A stretch of 64,000 bases of DNA from DAOUAE01 sp034433795 (GTDB lineage Bacteria; Chloroflexota; UBA6077; FW602-bin22; DAOUAE01). The DNA lies in the NCBI GenBank assembly GCA_034433795.1, contig DAOUAE010000096.1, positions 20,553-84,552 of the forward strand, given 5' to 3'. Below, one piece after another: positions 15,423-26,586 of this stretch. Within the stretch, counting starts at the first letter, position 1; every line of letters starts with the position of its first letter. Made by a program: the position numbers and the translations under genes. Under the pieces are notes generated by a model. The model was not told the origin of the DNA. It made no database searches and saw only the letters and a program-made list of their open reading frames with translations.

Positions 15423-16223
15423 ATGCGTCTGGCCGGCAAGGTCGCCATCATCACCGGCGCGGCCACCGGTATCGGCCGGGCGACGGCCCTGCTCTTCGCC
15501 CGCGAAGGGGCGAAGGTCACGGTGATGACCGACAAGAACATCGTCAAGGGAGAGGAGACCGTCGCCCTCATTCGCCAGGCCGGGGGCGAGGCCCTCTTCG
15601 TCCAGGGGGATGTGGCGGTGGCCGCCGACTGTCAGCGGGTGGTGCGGACCACGGTCGAGACGTTCGGCCGGCTCGATATTCTGGTCAACAACGCCGCCTG
15701 GAGCCGGGCGGTTCCGGCGGTCGATCTGAGCGAGGAGGACTGGGACCGCACCATCGCCGTGACCCTGAAGGGACCGTTTCTGATGGCCAAGTACGCCATC
15801 CCCGAGATGATCCGGGCCGGGGGCGGCTCGATCATCAACATCTCCTCGGTCAACGGCTTCTTTGCCAACCCGGCCTTTCCGGCCTACGCCGCCGCCAAAG
15901 GGGGCCTGAACAACCTGACCCGGCAGCTGGCCCTCGACTACGGACGCTTCAACATCCGGGTCAACGCCATCTGCCCCGGCATCATCGCCAACGAGCGGAC
16001 CCAGGCCTTCTTCGCCGAGCACCCGGAGGAGGAAGAGCAGGCCCGCCGCTGCGCGCCGCTGGGGCGCTACGGCTGGCCGGAGGACGTGGCCCGGGCCGCC
16101 CTCTTCTTCGCCTCGGACGAGTCGAGTTTCGCTACCGGGTCGATCTTCGTTCTGGATGGCGGGCTCTCGATCCAGTCGGTGGAGCCCTTTGTCCGCACCT
16201 CGTTCGCCCGGCGCCGGCCGTAG
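15423..16223 (+). CDS. Short-chain dehydrogenase/reductase
   Basis: A 266-residue classical SDR using NAD(P). The cofactor motif TGAATGIG lies near residue 12, NNAAW near 88, the catalytic serine in INISSVNGF near 140, and YAAAKGG supplies Tyr and Lys near 155. The C-terminal DGGLSI and FVRTSFARRRP follow. FabG-like members reduce ketones of sugars, steroids or acyl chains; nothing here fixes the substrate. The ATG at 15423 follows GGGAGGGA. It has its own promoter, with no obvious functional partner among the neighbours. Confidence 0.88.
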   Translation: MRLAGKVAIITGAATGIGRATALLFAREGAKVTVMTDKNIVKGEETVALIRQAGGEALFVQGDVAVAADCQRVVRTTVETFGRLDILVNNAAWSRAVPAVDLSEEDWDRTIAVTLKGPFLMAKYAIPEMIRAGGGSIINISSVNGFFANPAFPAYAAAKGGLNNLTRQLALDYGRFNIRVNAICPGIIANERTQAFFAEHPEEEEQARRCAPLGRYGWPEDVARAALFFASDESSFATGSIFVLDGGLSIQSVEPFVRTSFARRRP

Positions 16224-16237
16224 CCGGGCGAGACCGG

Positions 16238-17212
16238 TCAGAGGCCGGGGTCGCGAGCGACGGTGCCTCCGGGCCGGCGGTCTCCGGGAGCCTTCCGCCG
16301 GGCGGTCACCGTCCCGAGCCAGTAGCGGCTGAACGCCTCTCCGTCAACCGCCGTCACCACCGGTGTGGGACGGCCACGGTCGGTGGCCACCAGCCGACCG
16401 GTCGGCTGGTCGAAGGCCAGCGGGCGGGTCGCGATGGCGACCCCCGGCCAGCCCAGCGCGACCGCCACGGTCAGCGGATCGTGCTGGAAATTGATGAAGT
16501 CGGGCGGCAGTCCGGCCCAGGTCCGGCGGTCGCGCTCGGCCGGGCGTTCATCGGCGGCGAAGGCGCGGGCCTGCCGGGCGATCAGGCGGCCGAGAGGGCC
16601 GGATCGGTGCAGAGCCGGGAGGTGGGCCCGGCGGAGGGCGGTCTGGACCGTGACCGCCAGCGGGACGAGGGTGGGGGTGGCGCTCTGGAGGACGATCGCG
16701 GCAGCCTCCGGGTCGGCCTGGAGGTTGTAGTCGACGAGGGCGCGGTCGTCAGGGAAGCCGGGTGGCGGCGAATGAATGGTCCCGCCCATAAGATAAAGGC
16801 GGGTCTGGCCCAGGAGGCCGGGGAAGCGCTGCTCCAGCAGCGCCAGGTTGGTCCAGGGGCCGATTCCGACGACCACCGCTCCCTGGGCGATGCTCTGGGC
16901 GAGGAGATCGAGCGCGGCGGTCAGCGGACCGGGGGCTGGTGGCACGGGCTGTGGCCAGTAGCGGTCGGCCGGAGGCAGGCCGGCCGGCAGCCGCCAGCGG
17001 CCGAGGGAGAGGTCCGCGCCGGCCGCCACCGGGATAGCGGTCCGGCCGGCCAGGGCGAGGACGTAGCGGGCGTAGCCGGCTCGCTGGCCCTGCTCCTCCA
17101 GGACCGTGGTGATCCCGGTGATCGTCACCGTGGGGGCGGTCAGGAGCAGGGCCAGGGCGCAGAGGTCGTCGATATCACCGCCAATATCGGTGTCAAGGTG
17201 CACGCGGAGCAA
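16238..17212 (-). CDS. Inosine/uridine-preferring nucleoside hydrolase family protein
   Basis: A 324-residue protein whose N-terminus LDTDIGGDIDDLCAL is the calcium-binding aspartate cluster of IunH nucleoside hydrolases, which cleave ribonucleosides to base and ribose. GIGPWTNLALL and LMGGTI match the second and third active-site loops. The usual C-terminal histidine-bearing loop may be FQHDPLTVAVALG. The start is TTG at 17212 with GGGGGAGGG upstream; a GTG three codons later is possible. It likely serves nucleoside salvage. It lies just downstream of uvrA on the same strand, 64 bp apart. Confidence 0.85.
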   Translation of the reverse strand: MLRVHLDTDIGGDIDDLCALALLLTAPTVTITGITTVLEEQGQRAGYARYVLALAGRTAIPVAAGADLSLGRWRLPAGLPPADRYWPQPVPPAPGPLTAALDLLAQSIAQGAVVVGIGPWTNLALLEQRFPGLLGQTRLYLMGGTIHSPPPGFPDDRALVDYNLQADPEAAAIVLQSATPTLVPLAVTVQTALRRAHLPALHRSGPLGRLIARQARAFAADERPAERDRRTWAGLPPDFINFQHDPLTVAVALGWPGVAIATRPLAFDQPTGRLVATDRGRPTPVVTAVDGEAFSRYWLGTVTARRKAPGDRRPGGTVARDPGL

Positions 17213-17276
17213 CAGCCGGCCCTCCCCCGCCCGGGTTTCTCTGTCTGGCTGGCCATCGCTCGTCCGGCCCTTCCGG

Positions 17277-20153
<2,877 letters not shown>

Positions 20154-20165
20154 CGCCTCGCCCCT

Positions 20166-20192
20166 CGAACAGGTGTCCGATGTGTTATTGTA
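20166..20192 (-). promoter_or_regulatory. uvrA -10 and LexA-like box
   Basis: A -10 TACAAT (20192-20187, minus strand) is followed by CGAACAGGTGTCCG (20166-20179), which matches the Gram-positive LexA box CGAACRNRYGTTCG with one mismatch. No clear -35 is visible. A second, perfect GAAC-N4-GTTC box lies at 59961-59972. Confidence 0.5.
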
Positions 20193-20421
20193 CAGTACCG
20201 GCTGTTAAAGAGGCGTAAGATTTCGCCCCGGGGGCGCCCCTTCCGGAATTTTACCAGGGGCATCGCCCGGGTGGCCTCGCCGGATCAGAGCGGAGAGGCT
20301 GCCCGGCCGGGCGGCAGGTCGGGTAGGCCGGCCCGGGAGGCGGCTGACCCGGCGCTGTCTCTTCCCTGGCGTTCGCCGGCGCCTTCGGAGGCGCCCGACG
20401 CGGGTTGCCGGACGGCGGGGG

Positions 20422-21570
20422 TTACAGACGGGCTGGCGACCAGTAGGGCAGGGCGGCCAGGTAGGCCTGGACGCGCGGGCGGATCTCCTCCAGACTGTCG
20501 CCGCCGAACTTCTCCAGGAAGGCGTCGGCCAGGACGAAGGCCACCATCGCCTCGGCCACCACCCCGGCCGCCGGCACCGCGCAGACGTCCGACCGCTGGT
20601 ACTGGCTGGGGACGTTCTCGCCGGTCGCCAGGTCCACCGATGGCTGCGGCGTCGGGGTGGTCGAGATCGGCTTCATCACCGCCCGGACCACCAGCGGCTG
20701 GCCGTTGGTCACGCCCCCCTCCAGCCCGCCGGCCCGGTTGCTCAGCCGGACCAGCCGCCCGTCCACCAGCCGCATGCCGTCGTGGGCGTAGGTGCCCAGC
20801 GACTCGCCGATGGTGAAGCCGTCGCCGATGGCCACCGCTTTGATGGCCGGAATGCTCATCACCGCCTGGGCCAGGCGGCCGTCCAGTTTGCGGTCCCAGT
20901 GGACGTAGCTGCCCAGACCGGGGATGACATTGCTGACCACCACCTCGAAGACGCCGCCCAGTGTCTGACCCTGGCGCTTGGCCTCGAGGATGGCTTCGCG
21001 CATGCGCTGCTCGGCCTCGGCGTCGGGGGTGCGCAGCGCCGAGGCCTCGGCCCGCTCGACCACCGCCGGGTCGGTCAGGTCGCCGGGGGTGGCCCGCACC
21101 GGGCCGATCTGCAGGACCTGGCTGGCGATGGTCATGCCAAACTCGGCCAGCAGCCGCTTGCAGATGCCGCCCACCGCCACCCGCATGGCCGTCTCGCGGG
21201 CGCTGGCCCGCTCCAGGGCCAGGCGCAGGTCGCGGTGGCCGTACTTCCAGTAGCCGGTCAGGTCGGCGTGGCCGGGCCGGGGCACCGTCAGCGGCGGCAG
21301 GTCTTTATCCTTCCAGTTGGGCCAGTCCTTGTTCTCGATCCGCAGGCCGATGGGCCCACCGGTCGTCCGCCCGTGGGCCACGCCGCTCAGGATCTCGGCC
21401 TGATCCGCTTCGATTTTCATGCGCCCGCCCCGGCCGTAGCCGAGTTGCCGGCGGCGGAGGTCGCGGAGCAGGTCCTCTTCGGTGAGGGGGAGACCGGCTG
21501 GCATCCCCTCCAGGATGCCCAGGAGACAGGGACCGTGGGACTCACCGGCGGTGAAGAAGCGCAGCGGCAC
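20422..21570 (-). CDS. aroC: Chorismate synthase
   Basis: The 382-residue FMN-dependent enzyme makes chorismate from EPSP, the last shikimate-pathway step. Characteristic segments are FFTAGESHGPCLLG at the N-terminus, RRQLGYGRGGRMKIE near 40, GRTTGGPIGL near 67, GHADLTGYWKYG near 100, ERASARETA near 120 and the late PTPQPSVDLATGE. The start is GTG with GGAGAG upstream. It lies 26 bp after the DAHP synthase gene (14 bp if the longer aroF frame is counted) on the same strand, giving first and last enzymes of the pathway in one unit. Confidence 0.96.
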   Translation of the reverse strand: MPLRFFTAGESHGPCLLGILEGMPAGLPLTEEDLLRDLRRRQLGYGRGGRMKIEADQAEILSGVAHGRTTGGPIGLRIENKDWPNWKDKDLPPLTVPRPGHADLTGYWKYGHRDLRLALERASARETAMRVAVGGICKRLLAEFGMTIASQVLQIGPVRATPGDLTDPAVVERAEASALRTPDAEAEQRMREAILEAKRQGQTLGGVFEVVVSNVIPGLGSYVHWDRKLDGRLAQAVMSIPAIKAVAIGDGFTIGESLGTYAHDGMRLVDGRLVRLSNRAGGLEGGVTNGQPLVVRAVMKPISTTPTPQPSVDLATGENVPSQYQRSDVCAVPAAGVVAEAMVAFVLADAFLEKFGGDSLEEIRPRVQAYLAALPYWSPARL

Positions 21571-21583
21571 GGCGGTCTCTCCG

Positions 21584-22597
21584 TCAGAGCGTCCGGCCGA
21601 CGGCCCGGGCGATCTCCCGCAGTTCCTGCATGAGTTTGCTGAAGGTCTCTGGCTTGAGCGACTGGGCGCCGTCCGAGAGAGCCCGCTCCGGGCACGGATG
21701 CACCTCGATGATCAGGGCGTCGGCCCCGGCGGCCACGGCGGCGCGGGCGGCGGCCGGCACCAGCGACCATTTGCCGGTGCCGTGGCTGGGGTCGACGACG
21801 ATGGGCAGGTGGGTGGCCTCGCGCAGGACGGCCACCGCGTTGATGTCCAGGGTGAAGCGGGTGGCGGTCTCGAAGGTGCGGATCCCGCGCTCGCAGAGGG
21901 CCACGTTGTAGTTGCTGTTGGCCAGGATGTACTCGGCGGCCATCAGCAGTTCGTCGATGCGCGAACTCATGCCGCGCTTGAGCAGCACCGGGTGGCCGGA
22001 GCGGCCGACTGCCTGGAGCAGGCTGAAGTTCTGCATATTGCGGGCGCCGATCTGGAGCATATCGGCGTACTGGCAGACCAGCTCGAGGTCGGTCGGCGAC
22101 ATCACCTCGGTCACGACCGGCAGCCCGGTGGCCTCACGGGCCTCGGCCAGCAGTTCCAGCCCGCGTGGCCCCAGGCCCTGGAAACTGTAGGGCGAGGTCC
22201 GGGGCTTGTAGGCGCCGCCGCGCAGCATCTTGGCCCCGGCCTCCTTGACGGCGAAGGCGGTCTCCAGCAGCTGCTCCCGGCTCTCGACCGCGCAGGGACC
22301 GGCGATGACCACGATCTCCGGGCCGCCGATCCGCACGCCGTTGATGGTGATGACGGTGTTCTCCGGCTTGAAGTCGCGGCTGGCCAGTTTGTAGGGCTGG
22401 AGGATGGGGACCACCCGCTCGACGCCCGGCAGCCGCTCCAGTGGCTGGGTCGACAGCGGCCGCTCATCGCCGATGATGCCGATGATGGTGCGCTCGACCC
22501 CGCGTGACAGGTGGGCGCGGAACCCCAGTTCCTCGACGTGGGCCACCACGGCCTGGACCTCGGCCTCGGTGGCGTCTTTGCGCATGACCACGATCAC
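21584..22597 (-). CDS. aroF: 3-deoxy-7-phosphoheptulonate (DAHP) synthase, type Ibeta
   Basis: The 337-residue enzyme condenses PEP and erythrose 4-phosphate, the first step of aromatic synthesis. An N-terminal ferredoxin-like regulatory domain (about residues 1-70) precedes the barrel, as in Thermotoga-type enzymes where it mediates feedback inhibition by Tyr or Phe. Barrel motifs are IAGPCAVESREQL, LRGGAYKPRTSPYSFQG, NMQNFSLL, KRGMSS, DPSHGTGKW and EVHPCPERALSDG. The GTG at 22597 (VIVVMRKDA) fits the family start; longer frames begin at 22609 or 22618. It is the first gene of the aroF-aroC unit. Confidence 0.94.
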   Translation of the reverse strand: MIVVMRKDATEAEVQAVVAHVEELGFRAHLSRGVERTIIGIIGDERPLSTQPLERLPGVERVVPILQPYKLASRDFKPENTVITINGVRIGGPEIVVIAGPCAVESREQLLETAFAVKEAGAKMLRGGAYKPRTSPYSFQGLGPRGLELLAEAREATGLPVVTEVMSPTDLELVCQYADMLQIGARNMQNFSLLQAVGRSGHPVLLKRGMSSRIDELLMAAEYILANSNYNVALCERGIRTFETATRFTLDINAVAVLREATHLPIVVDPSHGTGKWSLVPAAARAAVAAGADALIIEVHPCPERALSDGAQSLKPETFSKLMQELREIARAVGRTL

Positions 22598-22645
22598 GGT
22601 CTCCCTCACCTCACACACAAACCCTGCCGGCTTCTGTGGCGGGCC

Positions 22646-22674
22646 ATGATAGAGAGTCCGGTCGTTATTGTCAA
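22646..22674 (-). promoter_or_regulatory. Promoter of aroF-aroC
   Basis: Minus strand: a perfect TTGACA (22674-22669), a 17 bp spacer and TATCAT (22651-22646). It touches the stop of the upstream small membrane-protein gene. Confidence 0.7.
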
Positions 22675-22958
22675 TCCCGGTCGTGCTCCCGGCCGCCCGC
22701 TGGCCGCTGGCGGAGGCGGGTGACCACCCAGCCGACGGCCCAGAGGGCGGCCAGCGCTCCCAGGCCGATGGCCGGGGCCCAGAGGCGGCCGCTGTAGGCG
22801 GCGTCGTCGCTGTAGTCCCAGGCCCGCCAGGCGGCGCCGGCCAGGATGGTCAGGCCGGCGATGAGAAAGACCCGGTTCATTCGCTGCCGGGCGACGACCC
22901 AGAGGACGATGAGGGCGCTCACTCCCAGGAGCAGCAGCACGAATTTCAGGAGCGACAC
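22671..22958 (-). CDS. Small three-helix membrane protein of unknown function
   Basis: The 95-residue product has three hydrophobic segments (about 3-22, 30-46 and 58-80) and a charged C-terminal tail (RLRQRPAGGREHDRD). I recognise no family. A -10-like TATAAT lies at 23002-22997, overlapping the end of uvrB. Codon use agrees with neighbours. The stop codon abuts the aroF promoter. The product is probably an inner-membrane protein. Confidence 0.6.
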   Translation of the reverse strand: MSLLKFVLLLLGVSALIVLWVVARQRMNRVFLIAGLTILAGAAWRAWDYSDDAAYSGRLWAPAIGLGALAALWAVGWVVTRLRQRPAGGREHDRD

Positions 22959-23013
22959 GGCTCTCCCGCTCCGGCCCGTGGCCGGTCTGCCCGAAGATTA
23001 TACCCTTTCCCGC

Positions 23014-24996
23014 TCAGGACTGCAGGACCCGGCGGAGTTCGATGATCTGGTCGCGCAGCAGGGCGGCCCGCTCGAACTCCAGCTCCCGCGCCGCCTGCTT
23101 CATCTGCATCTCGAGGTCTTTGATCAGGCGGGCGATCTCCTCGCGCGGCAGCTCGGCCACGGCCGGGCCGGCGGCGTAGCTGGCGCGGGCCTCGGCCACC
23201 TGGCGCACCCGGTCGGTGATATCGCGGATGGCCTTGCGGATGCCGGTCGGGGTGATGCCGTGGGCCTGGTTGTACTCCATCTGGATCTGTCGCCGGCGGT
23301 AGGTCTCCTCGATGGCCCGGCGCATCGAGTCGGTGATGACGTCGGCGTACATGATCACGTGGCCGTCCACATGGCGGGCGGCCCGGCCGATCATCTGGAT
23401 GAGCGAGCCCTCCGAACGGAGGAACCCCTCTTTATCGGCGTCGAGGATGGCCACCAGCGAGACCTCCGGCAGGTCCAGCCCCTCGCGCAGGAGGTTGATC
23501 CCCACCACCACGTCGTAGACGCCCAGGCGCAGGTCGCGCAGGATCTCCACCCGCTCCAGCGTCTCGATGTCCGAGTGCAGGTAGTGGACCTTGATGCCGA
23601 TCTCGCGCAGGTAGTCGGCCAGGTCCTCGGCCATCTTCTTGGTGAGGGTGGTGACCAGAGCCCGCTCGCCCCGAGCCACCCGTTTGCGGATCTCCTCGAT
23701 GAGATGGTCGATCTGGCCCCGCGTGGGGCGGACCTCGATGGTGGGGTCGAGCAGGCCGGTCGGTCGGATGATCTGTTCGACGATCTGGGCGCTGACCGCG
23801 CGCTCGTAGGGGCCGGGGGTGGCCGAGACGAAGATCACCTGGTTGATGTGCTGCTCGAACTCCTCGAAGGTCAGCGGCCGGTTGTCCAGGGCCGAGGGCA
23901 GGCGGAAGCCATACTCGACCAGCACCTCCTTGCGCGAGCGGTCGCCGTGGTACATCCCCCGGATCTGGGGGATGGAGAGGTGCGATTCGTCGATGAACAT
24001 GAGGAAATCGTCGGGGAAGTAGTCGAGGAGGGTCCAGGGGGTCGAGCCGGGCGCCCGGCGGGAGAGGTGGCGGGCGTAGTTCTCGATGCCGGGGCAGTAG
24101 CCGGTCTCGCGCAGCATCTCCACATCGAAGAGGGTGCGCTGGCGCAGGCGCTGGGCCTCCAGCAGTTTGCCCTGGCTCTCCAGTTCGCGGACGCGCTCCT
24201 CCAGTTCGGCCAGGATGTCGGCGATGGCCAGGCGCAGTTTCTCTTCGGTGGTGATGAAGTGCTTGGCCGGGTAGATGGCGATCTCGTCACGCTCGCCCAG
24301 GACCTCGCCGGTGAGCGGGTCGATCAGGGTGATGCGGTCGACCTCGTCGCCCCAGAACTCGATCCGGACGACCAGTTCCTCGTAGGCCGGGAAGACCTCG
24401 AGGGTGTCGCCCCGGACCCGGAACTTGCCGCGGGTCAGGTTGTGGTCGTTGCGCTCGTACTGGATGGCGGTGAGGAAGCGCAGGACGTGGTCGCGCTTGC
24501 GGACCTCGCCGCGCCGCAGGCGGACCACGGTCTGGTTGTAATCCTCGGGCGAGCCCAGGCTGTAGATGCAGGAGACCGAGGCCACGATGATGACGTCGCG
24601 GCGGGTGAAGAGGGCCTGGGTGGCGGCGTGGCGGAGCCGGTCGATCTCGTCGTTGATGGTGGCGTCTTTTTCGATGTAGGTGTCGGTCTGGGGGATATAG
24701 GCCTCGGGCTGATAGTAATCGTAGTAGCTGACGAAGTACTCGACGGCGTTATCGGGAAAGAAGTCGCGGAACTCGCTGTACAGCTGGGCGGCCAGCGTCT
24801 TGTTGGGGGCGATGACCAGCGTCGGGCGCTGGACCGCCTCGATGACCCGGGCCATGGTGTGGGTCTTGCCCGACCCGGTCACCCCCAGGAGGGTCTGATA
24901 GCGGTAGCCCCTGCGCAGCCCCTCGACCAGTTTGGCGATGGCCTGGGGCTGGTCACCGGTCGGTTCGAACGGCGCGACCACGCGGAAGGGAGGCAT
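23014..24996 (-). CDS. uvrB: Excinuclease ABC subunit B
   Basis: The 660-residue helicase-like subunit takes over damaged DNA from UvrA and recruits UvrC. Walker A GVTGSGKT lies at about 39-46. The damage-probing beta-hairpin region contains YYDYYQPEAYIPQTDTYIEK near 92-111. Helicase motifs include DESHLSIPQI, VTTLTKKMAEDLADYL and QMIGRAARHVDG. The C-terminal UVR motif (LEMQMKQAARELEFERAA) binds UvrC. The length is standard. The ATG at 24996 has GGAG upstream, and TATAAT lies at 25038-25033. No LexA box is visible here, unlike uvrA. Confidence 0.98.
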   Translation of the reverse strand: MPPFRVVAPFEPTGDQPQAIAKLVEGLRRGYRYQTLLGVTGSGKTHTMARVIEAVQRPTLVIAPNKTLAAQLYSEFRDFFPDNAVEYFVSYYDYYQPEAYIPQTDTYIEKDATINDEIDRLRHAATQALFTRRDVIIVASVSCIYSLGSPEDYNQTVVRLRRGEVRKRDHVLRFLTAIQYERNDHNLTRGKFRVRGDTLEVFPAYEELVVRIEFWGDEVDRITLIDPLTGEVLGERDEIAIYPAKHFITTEEKLRLAIADILAELEERVRELESQGKLLEAQRLRQRTLFDVEMLRETGYCPGIENYARHLSRRAPGSTPWTLLDYFPDDFLMFIDESHLSIPQIRGMYHGDRSRKEVLVEYGFRLPSALDNRPLTFEEFEQHINQVIFVSATPGPYERAVSAQIVEQIIRPTGLLDPTIEVRPTRGQIDHLIEEIRKRVARGERALVTTLTKKMAEDLADYLREIGIKVHYLHSDIETLERVEILRDLRLGVYDVVVGINLLREGLDLPEVSLVAILDADKEGFLRSEGSLIQMIGRAARHVDGHVIMYADVITDSMRRAIEETYRRRQIQMEYNQAHGITPTGIRKAIRDITDRVRQVAEARASYAAGPAVAELPREEIARLIKDLEMQMKQAARELEFERAALLRDQIIELRRVLQS

Positions 24997-25137
24997 CGTC
25001 TGGGCTCCGGCTGTCCCCGGTCTCCTCTCTCGATTATACTGCCGGCCTGGACCTCCTGGCCATCGCCGGCGGGGCCAGGCGGGCGGCGGACCCGTGGGAT
25101 TTCGTGGTTTCGCGCTCCCGGAGACGACGCCGGCGGC

Positions 25138-26139
25138 TCAGGCGGCCGGGAGCGGGAGCTGGACCACGGTGCCGGTCTCAGCTGCCCGGTAGATGGCCAG
25201 GATGACCTCCAGGGCGGCCCGCCCCTCCTCGCCGGGCACGGTCGGGGGCCGGCCCTCGCGGATGGCTGCCAGGAACTCGGCGATCTCGGCCTCGAAGCCG
25301 CCCGGCCACGCCGGCGGCACCGGCACCTCCTCCCAGACGCCACCGCGCCGGCAGAGGCGGACGCCCTGCCAGGTGTCAACCTGGAGGATCCCGTCGGTGC
25401 CGACGAATTCGACCCGGCAGCGGCTGGCCGCCCGGGGGACCCCCAGAACCTGGTGGAGAGTGGCGGTCAGACCGTTGGCGAAGCCCAGGAGGGCCGTCCC
25501 GTGCTCCTCGCCCTCAAGGAGTCCCCGTCCCCGACCGGTCCGGGCCGCCACCCAGGTCACCGGGCTGCGCAGCCACCAGCGCAGACGGTCGGCGGCGTGG
25601 ACGCCGTTGTCCATAAAGATGCCGCCGCCGTTGAGGGCCAGGCGGCCTCGCCAACCCAGCGGACGGTCCTCGTCGTGGCCGGCCCAGATCGTATCGGTGA
25701 CCGTGAGGACCTGGCCGATGGCGCCCTCGTGGAGGAGCCTGTCGGCCAGCCGGTGCTCAGGGTAGAAGCGGTGGGTCTGGCCGACTATCAGGACGACCCC
25801 GGCCTGGCGGCAGGCGGCGATCATCCGGTCGGCGTCGGCCAGGGTGGTGGCGATGGGTTTCTCGACCAGGACGTGTTTGCCGGCCCGGGCCAGGGCCACC
25901 ACCGCCTCGGCGTGGAGGGCATGAGGCAGGCAGACGCTCACAGCCTGCACCCGTTCGTCGGTCAGGAGGGTCTGGAGATCGGGGTAGTAGCGGGCGCCCA
26001 GGGCGTCGGCCAGGGGCTGGCCGCGGGCCGGGTCGAGGTCGGCGATGGCCACCACCTGGCAGTCGGGCTGGCGGGCATAGACCTCGGCGTGCCGGCGGCC
26101 GATGGCACCGGCGCCCAGCACCCCAACGCGCAGCGGCAT
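25138..26139 (-). CDS. Gfo/Idh/MocA-family oxidoreductase
   Basis: A 333-residue NAD(P)-dependent oxidoreductase. The Rossmann motif is RVGVLGAGAIGRRHAEVY at the N-terminus, the family signature HVLVEKPIATTLADADRM lies near 95, and HRFYPEHRLADRLL and the active-site-like GGGIFMDNGVHAADRLRWW follow. Members oxidise or epimerise sugars, inositols or nucleotide sugars. The ATG at 26139 was chosen for its GGAGGG site and MPLRVGVLGAG start. It is divergent from the Wzz/BY-kinase gene, which hints at a role in surface sugar metabolism, but this is inference. Confidence 0.87.
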   Translation of the reverse strand: MPLRVGVLGAGAIGRRHAEVYARQPDCQVVAIADLDPARGQPLADALGARYYPDLQTLLTDERVQAVSVCLPHALHAEAVVALARAGKHVLVEKPIATTLADADRMIAACRQAGVVLIVGQTHRFYPEHRLADRLLHEGAIGQVLTVTDTIWAGHDEDRPLGWRGRLALNGGGIFMDNGVHAADRLRWWLRSPVTWVAARTGRGRGLLEGEEHGTALLGFANGLTATLHQVLGVPRAASRCRVEFVGTDGILQVDTWQGVRLCRRGGVWEEVPVPPAWPGGFEAEIAEFLAAIREGRPPTVPGEEGRAALEVILAIYRAAETGTVVQLPLPAA

Positions 26140-26223
26140 AGACCGTTTCCCTCCAGGTGTTCGGTGTGCCGGCATTGTAGCCGGCCGGCCGGGGGTGAGC
26201 AAGAGCCACGCGAGCTGGCGGCA

Positions 26224-26253
26224 TTGACATAGGTCGTTGTCTCTAAGTACAAT
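26224..26253 (+). promoter_or_regulatory. Promoter of the Wzz/BY-kinase locus
   Basis: A perfect TTGACA (26224-26229), an 18 bp spacer and TACAAT (26248-26253), 35 bp before the ATG. Confidence 0.7.
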
Positions 26254-26288
26254 ACGGCCGACGACACTGGTGCCGGGGAAGGCCTGGG

Positions 26289-26570
26289 ATGTCGCTTGTC
26301 TCCTCTCCGTCCCCTGTTGTCCGCCCGGCCGAGGACTGGCTGGAGGTCGATCGGGTCCTGCTGGTCCTGCGCCAGCGGTGGCGGTTTCTGGTGGTGGCGA
26401 CCCTGGTGGGGCTCCTGAGCGCCCTGCTCACCGCCCGGTTTCTATTGACCCCCGTCTACCAGGTGACGGTCCGCATCCTGGTCGAGAGCGGTCTCCCCGG
26501 CCAGCCTGGCCCCCTCCCCACCGGGGGGGGGGGCAAGCGCTCCTCTGTACGCCCAGATTGCCGCCGGTGA
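26289..26570 (+). pseudogene. Wzz-domain N-terminal fragment of a split Wzz/BY-kinase gene
   Basis: The first 93 codons begin a polysaccharide co-polymerase: a cytosolic start, DRVLLVLRQRWRFLVVATLV as the first membrane helix, and TPVYQVTVRILVESG as the start of the Wzz periplasmic fold. The frame breaks in an 11-G tract (26523-26533). With ten Gs the frame would continue as ASAPLYAQIAAGEELKRAV and join the downstream kinase part. So this is one gene with a one-base slip, a phase-off state, or a sequencing error. Its promoter is strong. The intact protein would set chain length of exopolysaccharide or capsule. Confidence 0.8.
26523..26533 (+). repeat. Homopolymeric G11 tract inside the Wzz/BY-kinase gene
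   Basis: Eleven consecutive G residues in the coding strand at the exact point where the frame is lost. Ten or thirteen Gs restore one continuous frame. Confidence 0.9.
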
Positions 26571-26586
26571 GGAGCTGAAGCGGGCG

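Noticed and set aside
20378..20395. GGCGCCT-TCGG-AGGCGCC hairpin after aroC as a terminator
   Set aside because: A good stem, but no T-run follows on either strand.
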